64,000 bases of DNA. It comes from Gracilaria gracilis (lineage: Eukaryota; Rhodophyta; Florideophyceae; Gracilariales; Gracilariaceae). Positions 44,341 through 55,115 of this stretch are shown here, in pieces. The stretch lies in NCBI GenBank assembly GCA_030374805.1, contig JARGSG010000211.1, positions 248,001-312,000 on the forward strand. Reading direction: 5' to 3'. Position 1 is the stretch's first letter. The number at the start of each line of letters is the position of its first letter. Position numbers and translations under genes: made by a program. Below the pieces are notes generated by a model, which did not search any database, was not told the DNA's origin, and was given only the letters and a program-made list of their open reading frames with translations.

Positions 44341-44418
44341 ATGGACAGCGGTCCGGGGTGGAGTGGCACTTCATCAGGGCACTGATGAAGCGCCACACCA
44401 CCCCGGACCGCTGTCCAT
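44341..44418. repeat. GC-rich hairpin (ATGGACAGCGG...CCGCTGTCCAT)
   Basis: A 78-bp inverted repeat with a few mismatches, of the same family as the hairpin at 44153 and about 300 bp upstream of the ATG at 44724. Confidence 0.85.
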
Positions 44419-44723
44419 GCCGAAAACTTAACGGACGCAATTCATTCTTTTTTTCCCTTCGAAACTGGGTGCCTTTATTCTATAGCTACACGTACGTAGT
44501 AGTTATGACGATCATGTAACTTTCTAAATATAGCGATAGTGAATTCTGAACGTGAAATACGGAACTCCTTGAGTTGAATCCTATATTGAGCGGGCGCAGT
44601 GTTTGGTCAGGAAGTGAAGGCAAACGAACTTCATTGAAAAGGGTACGTCCACTATACGTTCTCGCGAGCATTCTCGACGGTCGTAATCCGCGTTTCAAAT
44701 TGTTTGAACCCTTTATATCCACC

Positions 44724-45970
44724 ATGGCGCCTCTGAACCATAAAAGGGCGCGGGAGTCAGCGCGATCGAAGAGAAAGAGCGAGGGGTCAGAAATAGCGCC
44801 GTTAACGCGAGGAAGAGGAAAGGAGAAGGTCTCCACGCCTCGTAGGCGGACATCGTGTTCCGAGCGGGGAACACCGCGCGCGATGAAGAAGAAGACGAGT
44901 ATTCCCGCGCCACATAAGGTAAAAGGTGGCGACTCTGTGTCTTTGTTCATCAGCCTGGGAAAGAACAAGAACAGGGTTGAAGTTGGTACTGCGAAAGTAC
45001 GTGAAGTGGGGCCTGCTGGTGGTACTGGGAAGGGGCTCTGCCGCTCGCTGCATGGCCATCTTCTAAGCGCCACTGCCTTAGAGGCTGAGGATTTGATGGT
45101 TACCTGGAAGACGAATATCTCAAGTCATCTAGACGCGAAGTAACCTTACCGTTTCCAAGGTCCGGAGGATCCCCCGAGTAAGCTCGCCGAGTTGTTCTCG
45201 GCTGGGTTGTACGCCTGGGATACGTTGATGATGGCCTCAATTGAGATGCCGCAGAGTTCCACTTCGCACCCCACTCCGCACCCTGGGGCCGGGAAGTCGT
45301 CCACCTCCCAGCCTGAGAGTGAAGATGTTGAGGAGGTCAAAGAATGGGCTAAGCATTCCTCTAAAACCGCCAAACTCTAGTCACCACCAACGAGAGGAGG
45401 AAAACGAGAAGGTTCTAAAGGGATGAAGAAACCGGTGGGAGCAATTGAGATGGTTAACATCGTGGATGACTCCGATGACGATGTTGTATAGGTTATTGGG
45501 ACTACTAAGGCTTCCCTGGGTGGAATTAAGGGGGATTTGTTCGATGAAGGAGATAGAGTTCCGTCGGATGAGGTGAACATTACGCTGCCGCTACCGAAGA
45601 TATCTCTCGCCGACTATGTTCAGCAGCGGTTGGCGACGGATATCGAGATGATTTAAATCCAAAAGAAGACGGTTCGCAGTGTGAACCTGGCGCACAAGGA
45701 GGCCACGAAGGTGAAGTGCCGCAACTTTGGTTGGTTTCCCTCCGCCGGTTAGATTGCCGTTACAGTTGTAGGCGATTTGGATGCGAGTGACATCGTTGAC
45801 AGGAGACTTGTGCTGCCTGTAACACTTATAGACGGATATCACCGATTTCTTGTGTTACAGGACCTCCGTGAGGAAGGAGGGAAGTGGGAGGATATAGTGA
45901 AGTCTCTGGATGTTGTGTTATGGACGAGGACGGATGGTAATCCGATGGTCATGAATGAAGTGCTAGGACT
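44724..45970 (+). pseudogene. truncated copy (A) of the ParB-like element gene
   Basis: The start ACCATGG at 44724 (MAPLNHKRARESARSKRKSE) is paralogous to the minus-strand gene starting at 51733. Shared blocks, each in both copies, are PLTRGRG, KGGD.V.LF, CRSLHGH.LS.TALE.EDL, GLYAW, and a ParB-like segment LPVTLIDGYHRFLVLQDLRE (about 45807-45870). The ParB-like D/E-G-x-H-R core is characteristic of ParB/sulfiredoxin-fold nucleases, often tied to DNA-modification systems. The copy carries several in-frame stops and shifts. It ends abruptly near 45970, where unrelated minus-strand coding begins, so the 3' two thirds are missing. Confidence 0.55.
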
Positions 45971-45974
45971 ATGC

Positions 45975-46627
45975 CTTCCAGTCTCCATTCCAACCAACTT
46001 CATCCCTTTCCGAATCGTCGAAATCAAATCCATTTGCACTCCAATCTCCGACACACTCAGCACAACCCCTCTCATCTCACCAACAATCTCAGAAAGCCAG
46101 TCGTCCGGATACTCCTTCAGATCCCCTCCAAGCCTTTTCAACCGCTCCTCCATCTCCGCCGCAAACCTCCTCTCCGGTTTCCTATCCCCTCCACCCCCTC
46201 CACCCCCATCACCCCCACCTCTCTCTCCATCCCCACTTTCCTCCTTCTCTCCCATGCAAACCTTGTCCCCACCCTCCTCCTTCCTTCCCGGTGGCGTCTC
46301 TGGTACCTCCGTCCGGTGAAGCAGAGCCACTAGCTCCTCGTCCTCGACGTACCTATTCGACATCGCAGAAATAAACGGCGGTTCACGATAACGAAGATAC
46401 ATAAAAACAAGCGAGATGAACCCAACAGTTGCTGCACTCCCCCCCACTCCGCACACCCGTGGCACTGTCGGCCACACATCCAATTGCGCTGCAGAACCCT
46501 TTGTACCCCATTCATATCCACTCCTATTTCCCGCCATTCCACACAATTTCCATTTTTTTCCTAGAAATCTCCACATTTTCCCAATCTCGGTCCATACCAC
46601 ATCCCAATGAAACCCCTGATGAATCAC
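45975..46627 (-). CDS. hypothetical protein, 3' end cut by element copy A
   Basis: A minus-strand open frame of about 218 codons from the ATG at 46627 (MIHQGFHWDVVWTEIGKMW) to the junction with copy A. It holds a possible membrane segment (GGSAATVGFISLVFMYL), then MSNRYVEDEELVALLHRTEV, a Gly-rich tract and a helical region (ERRFAAEMEERLKRLGGDLK). I do not recognise a family. The real start could be internal. Beyond 45975 the frame reads into antisense of copy A, so the original end is lost. Confidence 0.35.
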
Positions 46628-46639
46628 CTCTCAAGTAAC

Positions 46640-46929
46640 AACGGTATCCTAAACTCTTACTTTCTATGCTTTATTTTGCTGCATACCTTCTCATAAACAC
46701 ACTCTTCGACCCTACCTCCTGTACAGCCCTGCTGCCCATTTCTTTCCATAACCGATTCATACAAATCCCCTTATCCCCTGGAGCAATTTGTTCCTCGACC
46801 CGAACAACAGCCCAGTCGTGTACTTAAAGCTTTACCCACTCTTTAGAATGTAGACCACTTTCCTTTCACAGCTACGAGCACCCGACACCTGCCAACAGCC
46901 CATACCTTCAATCAAAAAAACTCATCGCC
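46640..46929. promoter_or_regulatory. candidate bidirectional promoter region
   Basis: About 290 bp lie between the start of the minus-strand frame (46627) and the plus-strand frame (46930), which diverge. No TATA box is clear. Placement is the only evidence. Confidence 0.25.
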
Positions 46930-47766
46930 ATGAGCTCCCATTCATCTCCCCTCCGTCCTAAAATCATCCGAGCTGTTGTCGTAGGTAGAAGCCGTATTGG
47001 CACTATGCTTTACAACAATGGTTCCCCTCGAGACAACTTTCTCCCCATCGAAGACTTCATTTCCGCCGATTGTCTTTCCCAAGGTCCAATCTTCTTCTGC
47101 GGCAGGAACGAACTTCTCGAAAAAGAAATTTTTTCTTGTCCAGCACCACGAGCAGCAAAATTGGTCTTCATCCACAATGGCCACATTCTTCCCATCCGCT
47201 CCCAACACGAAATTGAGCACTGCACACGGGGCGCTCTTTACATCGCCATTCCCACTGTCGGTGCCTCCCCACAAGATGGTGTCACACCTCTCTCTCTCAA
47301 TGGTCTAACCACAGCCCCCGGAAAGTGGGCTCTTACAATATCTGAACGCCTCTAGACCAAAGGTCTCACTTGCAGTATCGTCGACGAAAACACCATTTCC
47401 AAGTCTTAATACCAAAAGCTCGTTTCGATCTCTTCCTCCATTCTCGTCGGTTCTTCATTTTGATTCGTTACCATGCATGAAGTGGCTACCAAGTACAAAA
47501 CTATTGTCTCAACTATAATGAAGGAGCTTCTAGGCATAGTCACCTTCAACACAGGTCTCTCCTTCAATATCCCTTCTACAGTGGAATCCCTTGTGGAATA
47601 CGGCAGCACCCTTACTTCCTTCCCAGCCTCTTTCCCGGAGTATGAATCCATAGATGCTTACTTCTATCTCACCTGCGCTGACGAAAAACTAGCCGGAAGG
47701 CAGGACCCTCCCCTTTCCACACCAACTATGTCAATGTTCTTAGACATCACATTCTCTAGTAATTAG
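46930..47766 (+). pseudogene. hypothetical protein, one frame with three internal stops (279 codons)
   Basis: Starts ACGCCATGAGC-like at 46930 (MSSHSSPLRPKIIRAVVVGR). The frame runs without a shift to 47766, with internal TAG (47353), TAA (47407) and TGA (47461). After the stops it continues as coding-like sequence (HEVATKYKTIVSTIMKELLG ... SIDAYFYLTC). I recognise no family. It converges with the gene at 47923-51733, which may be its partner in the same element. Confidence 0.4.
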
Positions 47767-47922
47767 AACAAATTGTAAACCTCGTACTCGTTGCAACTAC
47801 ACACACACCCCGTTTCTGTTCTCCAATTCTTTTTAAGTTGCCTCTTAAACAAATCACCTATTCACTTTTTATGTCAAGTCTCTATCACAAACAAACACAA
47901 CAGTATAAGTGCTACATTATAC

Positions 47923-48660
47923 CTACTCATCGTCGTCATCCATTATCATCTGTCCTTCATCGTAGTCCCCATCTGTATTCTCAGCAGGGACACCTGACAT
48001 CTCTTCATCTTTCTCTTCGTACTCGTCCTCTCCATCTTCTATATCTTCCATTTCACTCTCTTCCTCCAAGCCTTCATCATCGTCCAGCTGTTCGTTTGGG
48101 TCTTCTCCTAGCCCGAAGTTCTCATCTACGAACTTTGGCCGAAACGCTGGCTCCCTGTGCACCGCGTCAGGGAGCTTGAATCCTTCAGGTATAAAGTAAA
48201 TGTGATACCTCAGGCAATTCTCTTTCACTAAGGCATCCATGTACCCAGCTCCGGCATGAAACACATCCCTTCTCCCAATAAACACAGAGTAAGGCGGAAC
48301 CCTGAGCTTCTACACAACCATTGTACGTGATATCCTCCTCAAACTCTTGTCATCCGTCACATACATATTGTGCGACCTCTCACAAACCCATATCATATAT
48401 GAACTCCCCCCAGAGGCCATCGCGAAGAACCCCGGAATATCTCCCTTATCTTTCTCCACATTCGTCAACCCTCTAGAATCAGAGTGCAACATCTGTCTTG
48501 GGCATCCCTCCCCTGTACACAACACACGGCCTCCGGTCTGCGGCGCATACATCCTTTTATTTGCCTTGCTGTTGTTACAAAAGGAAAAAGCTGATGAAAT
48601 TTGCCCAAACCTCGCATTCAAAAACGCGCGCTTTCTCACCATCATCATATTTTTATCATC
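47923..48660 (-). pseudogene. 2OG-Fe(II) dioxygenase-like domain of copy B
   Basis: The pieces lie in one frame with an internal TAG at 48310-48312. The candidate iron ligands are His and Asp in RQMLHSDSRG and His in RDVFHAGAGY, followed by RYHIYF, where the Arg could bind 2-oxoglutarate; PPYSVFIGRRDVFHAG resembles the second half of the double-stranded beta-helix. Such enzymes include the TET/JBP oxidases of DNA bases, which accompany some eukaryotic transposons, but the substrate cannot be told here. An acidic tail (EEESEMEDIEDGEDEYEEKD) follows. Confidence 0.45.
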
Positions 48661-51600
48661 AGATTCCATGCAATCAACAATCCTCTTCTTGGCCGTAATA
48701 TATCGTCCAATTCCCTGCATCTTTTCCCCAGCATCTTTTCCCCAGCATCTTTTCCTTCCCCCGCGTTGATGATCGGATTCCATTTAGTTCGGTTCTCTTC
48801 AAACTTCAAGTCTGGCTGCTCCTTGAAGTCCTTCTCGAAAAACTCCAGCAACCCTTCCGTCGCCTCTTCATTTACCACCACGCCCCTCTTCTTCGCCTCC
48901 TCTGACATACCTTCGTCACTTCTGAAATGTTCCCAAACACAGAAACTCCTTTCCATCAATTCCATTCTCTTCGTCGCAAAGTACTCTCGAGCGAGGTCAT
49001 CCCTCTCCATCGCCACCATCCAAAGAGCTTCTTCCTCCCCTCTCGGCTTTCTCTTCAACCGTAGCTTCACCCCAAGAACTGGTTCTTTCGTTCTACCCAA
49101 CTTTTTGTGCACATTCGGGGCGGCATGCCAGTACACCGCGTGATGGACCGCTCTCAAATCTGCCACCCCCAAACACCTCGCCCTGTGCTACTTTGGCAAA
49201 TGAATCATCTCCATCCACGGGTGCTGATGTTTCACTGTATTCTTCCCTCCCGGCCACTCAATCGGTAGCGCATTCACCAGACTCGTCCATGACATATCCG
49301 ATCCACCAGCCCACTCACCCGCCTTACTCATCCCTTCGGTGGTTTCTCGGGATTCTTATCTTCAAATCCACGCATCATTCCTTCCTCCACCCCTTCTTCC
49401 TCGTCCTGAACGAACCTACTATCGTTCTCACTGCCACCACTTTCAACCTCGCTCGGCGATACCATGTTTATTTTCTGTTCTTTGAAGAACTTTTTCAATG
49501 CCGGCTTCGTCATATTCCTAAATAAAGTACCAACCTTCATTGGTATATCTCCAGAACGGGTCTTCACGGTGCCCTTCCTCATCCTCTTCGGAGCAGGTTG
49601 GATTTCGACCTCATCCTCATCGTCAGTAAGATCAATTAACCTCCTCTTATTCTTCTTTTTCTTGCTCCCAGCCTTGCTATCCCAATCCTCTTTCAGTCGG
49701 CCCGGAGCAATCTTTCTCCGTGTGCTCCGCCTCAACCCTGATGGCTCTGCTTCAGAGTCTTTCCCCTGCATGGAAACTTCCAACAACATGGGAGCTTCTT
49801 CTGCCTCATAAGAGCTGCGGTTGACGTACCATCACCTACACCCACGACTTCAACCACCTCCTCCTCCACCTCCTTCACCTCCTCTGAAGTTTGAAGCGAT
49901 ACTTTTAAAATGTCTTGAAGTTTGTTACCCGCGTTCTTCACCCTTCTAGACACCATCCCTTTCCATAAACGCCTCGCACCGCCAAGTTCTATTTTTGTTG
50001 TCCGCATACCCAGATATTCCATCACAGACACATTCTTTCCTCCTAAGTTGAATACTGTCTGCAATACTTTTTCAACACTAATCTTCTTCTTCTTCCCAGT
50101 GAGATTACATAGATTGTACATACCTATGGCACATTGGAAGAAGTGCTTCCCCATGTCTTCAAAACGACCCGTTCTCGTAAAAGAAGACAACCTCAGTTCC
50201 ACATGCCATTGCAAGCAACGTACGACAAATCGAAAGTGTTCATCGGTGAGCCCCATGAGGAGGTCACCTGATACATGAGTCAACGTCAGGGCTGGACACT
50301 CCTCACACACCTTCTCAAAGAACTCCAAAAGCCCCTCACAAACTTCAGAGCCAATGTCGCGTAACCAGTCAAGTGACGCACGCTGCAGTCACCAATAGCC
50401 ACACTTCTCTTTAAAGCACCAGCTAACTGCTTCGAAGTAATGCTCTTCACATCCACATGTGACTCTTCCACGACGTTCTGCACAAAAGATACCGTGCTAT
50501 GAATTTTTTCTGCAAATGGAATCTTCAGCACATTCGAACTCATCTCGTTCTGAAGCTTGCCGAATCCTAGTACCTCGTTCATTGTGATGGCCTTCCCATC
50601 CTTTCTTCCCCACAGCACAGCATCCAAAGAACGGACTATATCCACCCACTTCCCGCCTTCCCCATGTAAGTCTCGTAGCACAAGAACTCGGTGATATCCT
50701 TCTATGAGGATTACGGGCACAACAATTCTCCCATCAACAACTATTTAATTCACAGCATACTCCCCTAGAGATGCCACAGCAATCGAACCTGCAGACGGAA
50801 GCCACCCCAAGTAGCGACATTTCATCATCGTCGCCTCCTTGTGTCCCAGATTCAAACTTCGTACTGTCTTCTTCGGGATTTCAATCATCTCGATATCCAT
50901 CGATAACCTGCGCTGAACATAGTCGGCGACGGATATCTTCTTGAGAGACAGGGTGTTATCCATCTCCTCCGACGGAACACTGTCCCCTTCATCGAACAAG
51001 TCCTCCTCCTGGTCAGTAAGCGGAGCCTTACTCGTCTGAAAGACCTCTACAATATTGTCGTCGGAGTCCTCTTTGATGCTGACGCTCGCTCCCACGGGCT
51101 TCTTCATCCCGTGAGAAGACTTTCCTGGAGTTTTGAAAGCTTCCTCAGCAGGTTTCTCTACCTCCAGAACAACCACTTTCTCAGGCTGAGATGTAGAAGA
51201 CTTACCGGATCCTTGAGTAAGGCTTTGCGGAATGTCGATTGGTGCCATCATCGACGTACCCACGCATACAACCCATCCCAGAACAACTCGCTCAGCGTAC
51301 TTGGTGGGTCTTCAGAACCTTGGAAACGGTAGGGGTACTTCGCGCTTCCATGACTTATAATCGTCGTCCTCCAGATCACCACTAAGTCTTCACCTTCTAG
51401 GGCAGTTGAGCTTAGAACATGCCCATGGAGCGAACGGCAAAGGGCATTCCCGGCACCACCGGCGGACCCCACACCTCTTACCTCCGCGGTTCCCACTTTC
51501 ACCCTGCTCTTTTCTTTCCCAACCGTCACAAACAAATACACCGCATCGCCGCCTTTCACTACCGGCGTAGCAGCGGGCGAAACCTTCTTCGTCATTGCTC

Positions 51601-51733
51601 GGGCTGGTGGCATACGCGGCGAAGTGCCTTTAGCCCTCCCTCTCCCTCGGGTTAGGGGCAGCATTTCTAATACCCCTGCACTTGGGTTCGGTCGTCTTGA
51701 ATCCCGCCCCCCTTTATGATTGCGAGGCTGCAT
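47923..51733 (-). pseudogene. longer copy (B) of the ParB-like / 2OG-oxygenase element gene, decayed
   Basis: The start ATG is at 51733 (MQPRNHKGGRDSRRPNPSAG), paralogous to copy A. Order of parts: PLTRGRG and LHGHVLSSTALEGEDL (51700-51350); an acidic linker with ADYVQRRLSMDIEMIEIPKK; a ParB-like segment VPVILIEGYHRVLVLRDLHG (about 50650-50715) with NEVLGFGKL; a helical middle (50328-49732) with a nuclear-signal-like stretch (SKKKKNKRRL); then 49172-48645; and a 2OG-Fe(II)-oxygenase-like end (48783-47923) finishing in a very acidic tail. Frames change several times. A 15-bp tandem repeat near 48717-48755 probably slipped. Total about 1,270 codons. Confidence 0.5.
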
Positions 51734-52033
51734 CGCGGTTACACGTGGCTGATAGAATGGAAAAGGTTGTTTAAGACCGTCGAGAACGCTCGCGAGATGG
51801 GTTAGCTAGTTGAAGCTTTCACTCCCGTTCCTTTTCGTCTACTTCACCACGGATGCGCGTCCGCTCAATATTTGTTTCAACTTAGTTTCACTGTGCCTCT
51901 TTAAAAATTTTATAGCGTACGCGCGGGACGTTAACAAATCTACATGAAGCTACTAACATCTATAGTACACTTGTACAACAATGTTTGGGCAATAAAGAAA
52001 TAGATAAAATTTGTGGCGCACTAATTTCACTCT
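51734..52033. promoter_or_regulatory. upstream region of copy B
   Basis: About 300 bp of AT-rich sequence between the copy-B start and the hairpin array. It presumably holds the promoter of the minus-strand gene; I see no certain element. Confidence 0.25.
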
Positions 52034-53410
52034 GGGACAGCGGACCGGGGTGTCGTGGCGCTTCATCGGTGCACCGATGGAGCGCTACGACACCCCGATC
52101 CGCTGCCAACGGCGAGTTGGCGGTGCCACGTATACCAGCACCCCAGTTTCGTCACACATGGCGCGTTGATAGCAGGCGAATTTCACCGCTTACGGCTCGG
52201 TGGCGGTGCCACGTATGCAACTGCCCTGGCTTCATCACTCAGGGCGCGTTGGGACAGCGGACCGGGGTGTCGTGGCGCTTCATCGGTGCAACGATGAAGC
52301 GCCACGACACCCGGGTCCGCTGTCCCAAAAAATATTTTTGATTTTTTTTGAAACGGGCGGCTGGACGGCAGTGCCACTATGCCAGCACTCCAGTTTCATT
52401 ACACATGGCGCGTTGACCGCGAGCGAATTTCACCGCTTATGGTTCGTTGGCGGTGCCACGTGTGCCACGGCCCCAAGTTCATCACTGACGGCGCGTTGGG
52501 ACAGCGGACCGGGGTGTCGTGGCGCTTCATCGGTGCACCGATGAAGCGCCACGACACCGCGGTCCGCGGTCCCAAAAAGTTTATTTTTTGTTTTTTTGAA
52601 ACGAGCGGCTGGACAAAGATGATACAGTATTTCATTTTTTCAACATTTCATCCGAGCCACCCCAACCACACGTGTGCTGCTGTATAAAAGCCGTCCCCAC
52701 TCCCCCTCGCAACACCTTCCACGTCCTACCTTCCTGGTCACACCTTCTACCGGGATATATTCATCTTCTTCCACAACCGAAAGTATGTGTCTCGGTTGCG
52801 GGAATAGAACGATGTATCTCAGTAAAAGGTGGCACACCCTCACGCTTTGTTGCTAAGAATAGGACATCCGTTATACGAGATTAAGTTAGTACATTCTATC
52901 TTAATTTTATAGAGAGGATGTCCTATTCCTATACTGCTTGCGGAGGTTTTCACACACCCTCTCGCTGTGTTGCTAGGAATAGGACATCCGTTATATGAGA
53001 TTAAGTTAGCATATCTTCTATCTTCATTTTGTATAGTGGATGCCATTTTTCTATTGTGCTTGCGCTTTGAAGCTAGGATTAGGACATCCGTTAAGAATAG
53101 GATAGCCATTGTAAGACGTATTGCATAGAGTGAGAGCAGGAAATCGTTTGAGTCGGGATCCATGTTCGTTTCACCCTGCCGCAACAGCCGATCAGCACTC
53201 ACGGCGCGTTGGGACAGCGGACCGGGGTATCGTGGCGCTTCATCGGTGCACCGATGAAGCGCCACGACATCCCGGTTCGCTGTTCCAGAGATGTGGGCGG
53301 TGCCACGTATACCAGCACCCCAGTTTCATCACACACGGCGCGTTGACAGCGGGCGAATTTCACCGCTTATGGCTCGTTGGCGGTGCCACGTGTGCCACAG
53401 CCCCAGGGAG
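52034..53410. repeat. array of four 76-bp palindromes with related spacers
   Basis: GC-rich palindromes at 52034-52109, 52251-52326, 52498-52573 and 53211-53286 begin GGGACAGCGGACCGGGGTGT and fold on a GGTGCACC-like centre. Arms are perfect or differ at one to four bases. Two are followed by A/T runs. The spacers repeat too (GGCGGTGCCACGT...GCGCGTTG at about 52115, 52370 and 53297). They match the hairpins upstream of copy A and stand upstream of copy B, so they look like a shared subterminal structure of this element family. Confidence 0.85.
52834..53095. repeat. 120-bp tandem repeat, about 2.2 copies, with internal hairpin
   Basis: ACACCCTC.CGCT.TGTTGCTA then GAATAGGACATCCGTTATA recurs exactly 120 bp apart (52858 and 52978), with a third partial copy near 53077. 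The first unit contains the perfect inverted repeat GAATAGGACATCC / GGATGTCCTATTC (52857-52926). A TATAAAAG sequence lies upstream at 52683. Confidence 0.8.
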
Positions 53411-53467
53411 CAACGGGAAATTACCAATTCATACTGTTAGTTCCCATTGTCGAATATGGACAGACGA

Positions 53468-55115
53468 CTAAGCCTCTAAACTAAAAACCGCATTAGAAAT
53501 TATCGAACAAGTACGAAGTAGACGTTTTACTGGGCAATAAATGCCTTTAAACGTCTGGACGATCTCAAATGCATCTGCTTCCATTTTGATAGCATATTCT
53601 TTAACGGCAGCTTTCAGATCTACATAAATGATACGTTCCAATCCATCTTTGTATTTTAGATTATACTTAGATTCTATATGTGTCTCTACTTCGAATGGTA
53701 GACGTATTTCTGCTGTTGACTCAACAATATCCGTCGACTGCTTTTTTTTCTGCTTTAAAGCAGCTTCAAATCCTAGAATCTTGGGATGGTAGCTCTCTAA
53801 AGCCTCATCGGGATTAGACATTGTCAACCACTTCCTGTGCATGGTTTCTACATGCAACATTGCAGAAGGCCAGAATACCATTACTTCCAAATGTCTACCT
53901 CCACGTCCTACCCCGACTGAAAAGTTCCCCGATCCAACTCCACTTGGTAGTAAAATTGCCAACGACACTCTCTTTGTCATTGTCTTGGCTTCCATCAATT
54001 CCGAAATTAGATAAAGAGGGTGGAAACGATTTCGAGGAGATTTATTCTGATCTGCATCAGAAATGTTACCATCAGAATCCACTATAATTGATTCACCATC
54101 GTCTTCTTGTTCTTTAGCTTGAGAATTCGGTTAACATTTGAAACTATTTTAAGCAACACATGATCGGGTAAAAACACATCCGAAACACCCATCCTTGTTA
54201 TGCTCACGGCAGTATTTGGAGGGGTTCCCCCGTTTTGTCGAAGTTCTTTCTTCACTTTGTCTAACATAGAATTAGTCTTTAAGATAAACCTTCTCCCTAG
54301 CATCTTGTTCAAACCGTCGATATCAATCGAAGGTTGTTTAAATGGAGATCCGTAATCCCGTTCTTTCAATCCTCCAGTTCTTCCTCGATTAGTGCAAACG
54401 CGATCACTTTGACCCTCTGAATTGGTCCGAGAATTATAGGAGTCCATGTTGTTCTCCATCATTGTGTCAAGGTTGTCACAAAAAGCGAAGACCAAATGCC
54501 TTCAACCGCTATCTGGAACGCATGTTGTGCGTTCGATGACGTAGAGTTCAGAGCAGCTTGATTGCTCATTGAGTTCTCCGCACGTAGTTGGTGAAGTTCT
54601 TCTTCCGAAATATTGAAGGCAATATCTGTGTTCAAAGAATCTGCTTCTGTGGTATTAATTTCATGTGCTAAATATTCCTAGCTATGTAAAACGTAAAGTG
54701 AATCATCATTTTTTTCAGAAGCAAACGAAATATATTGCAAGTCAACTTCACCTGTAGAAATTTTTGTTATGATTTCCGATATTTGAAGGGCACCTCTCAT
54801 AGTTTCCGTTGGAGCAATATCCATCTGTTCTTGTACACCTATTGGTGGAAGAATTTTGTTAACTGCAAGAGTTTCTGATGAATTCCGTGTTTGGAGAGCG
54901 TGATCGGAGTTTTCTGGAGTTTTTGGGCTTTTGACGTGCTGTTGTGACAAATCAGGTGATAATGATGGAGTTTGCTCGTCGGTGATCACATGAAATGTGT
55001 CTATTTGTGGGCCTCGAGGGGTGCAGGCCGAGGCTGAGCAATGTGGAGATGTAGGCATGAGGCTGTGAGTTCGGTACAGTATGTTTGCCGGAGTACAGGG
55101 TCTCGAGATCTGCAA
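53468..55115 (-). pseudogene. remains of an unknown minus-strand gene
   Basis: Coding-like minus-strand pieces in order: 55115 to about 54470 (TPRGPQIDTFHVITDEQTPS ... LQYISFASEKNDD, an in-frame TAG at 54678, then EYLAHEINTTEADSLNTDIA), 54495-54082 (GLNKMLGRRFILKTNSMLDK) and 54110-53468 (DADQNKSPRNRFHPLYLISE ... ESKYNLKYKDGLERIIYVDL). The frame changes near 54480 and near 54100. I recognise no family. The 5' end abuts the MULE at 55215, which may have interrupted it. Confidence 0.4.

Noticed and set aside
44153-44420. GC-rich hairpins followed by T runs as bacterial-type terminators
   Set aside because: The window is eukaryotic; the same hairpins occur in arrays away from gene ends.
43907-44440. 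Frames of 70-160 codons rich in repeated VVQLHRPRRVDSGPG-type peptides
   Set aside because: They are translations of the 46-bp tandem array and hairpins; the repeat explains them fully.
42696-53410. CRISPR-like array
   Set aside because: The repeats are long palindromes with similar, not unique, spacers, in a eukaryotic transposon-rich setting and without cas genes.
52055-53470. Frames with repeated RGVVALHRCTDEAPRH-type peptides
   Set aside because: They are translations of the 76-bp palindromes and spacers on both strands.
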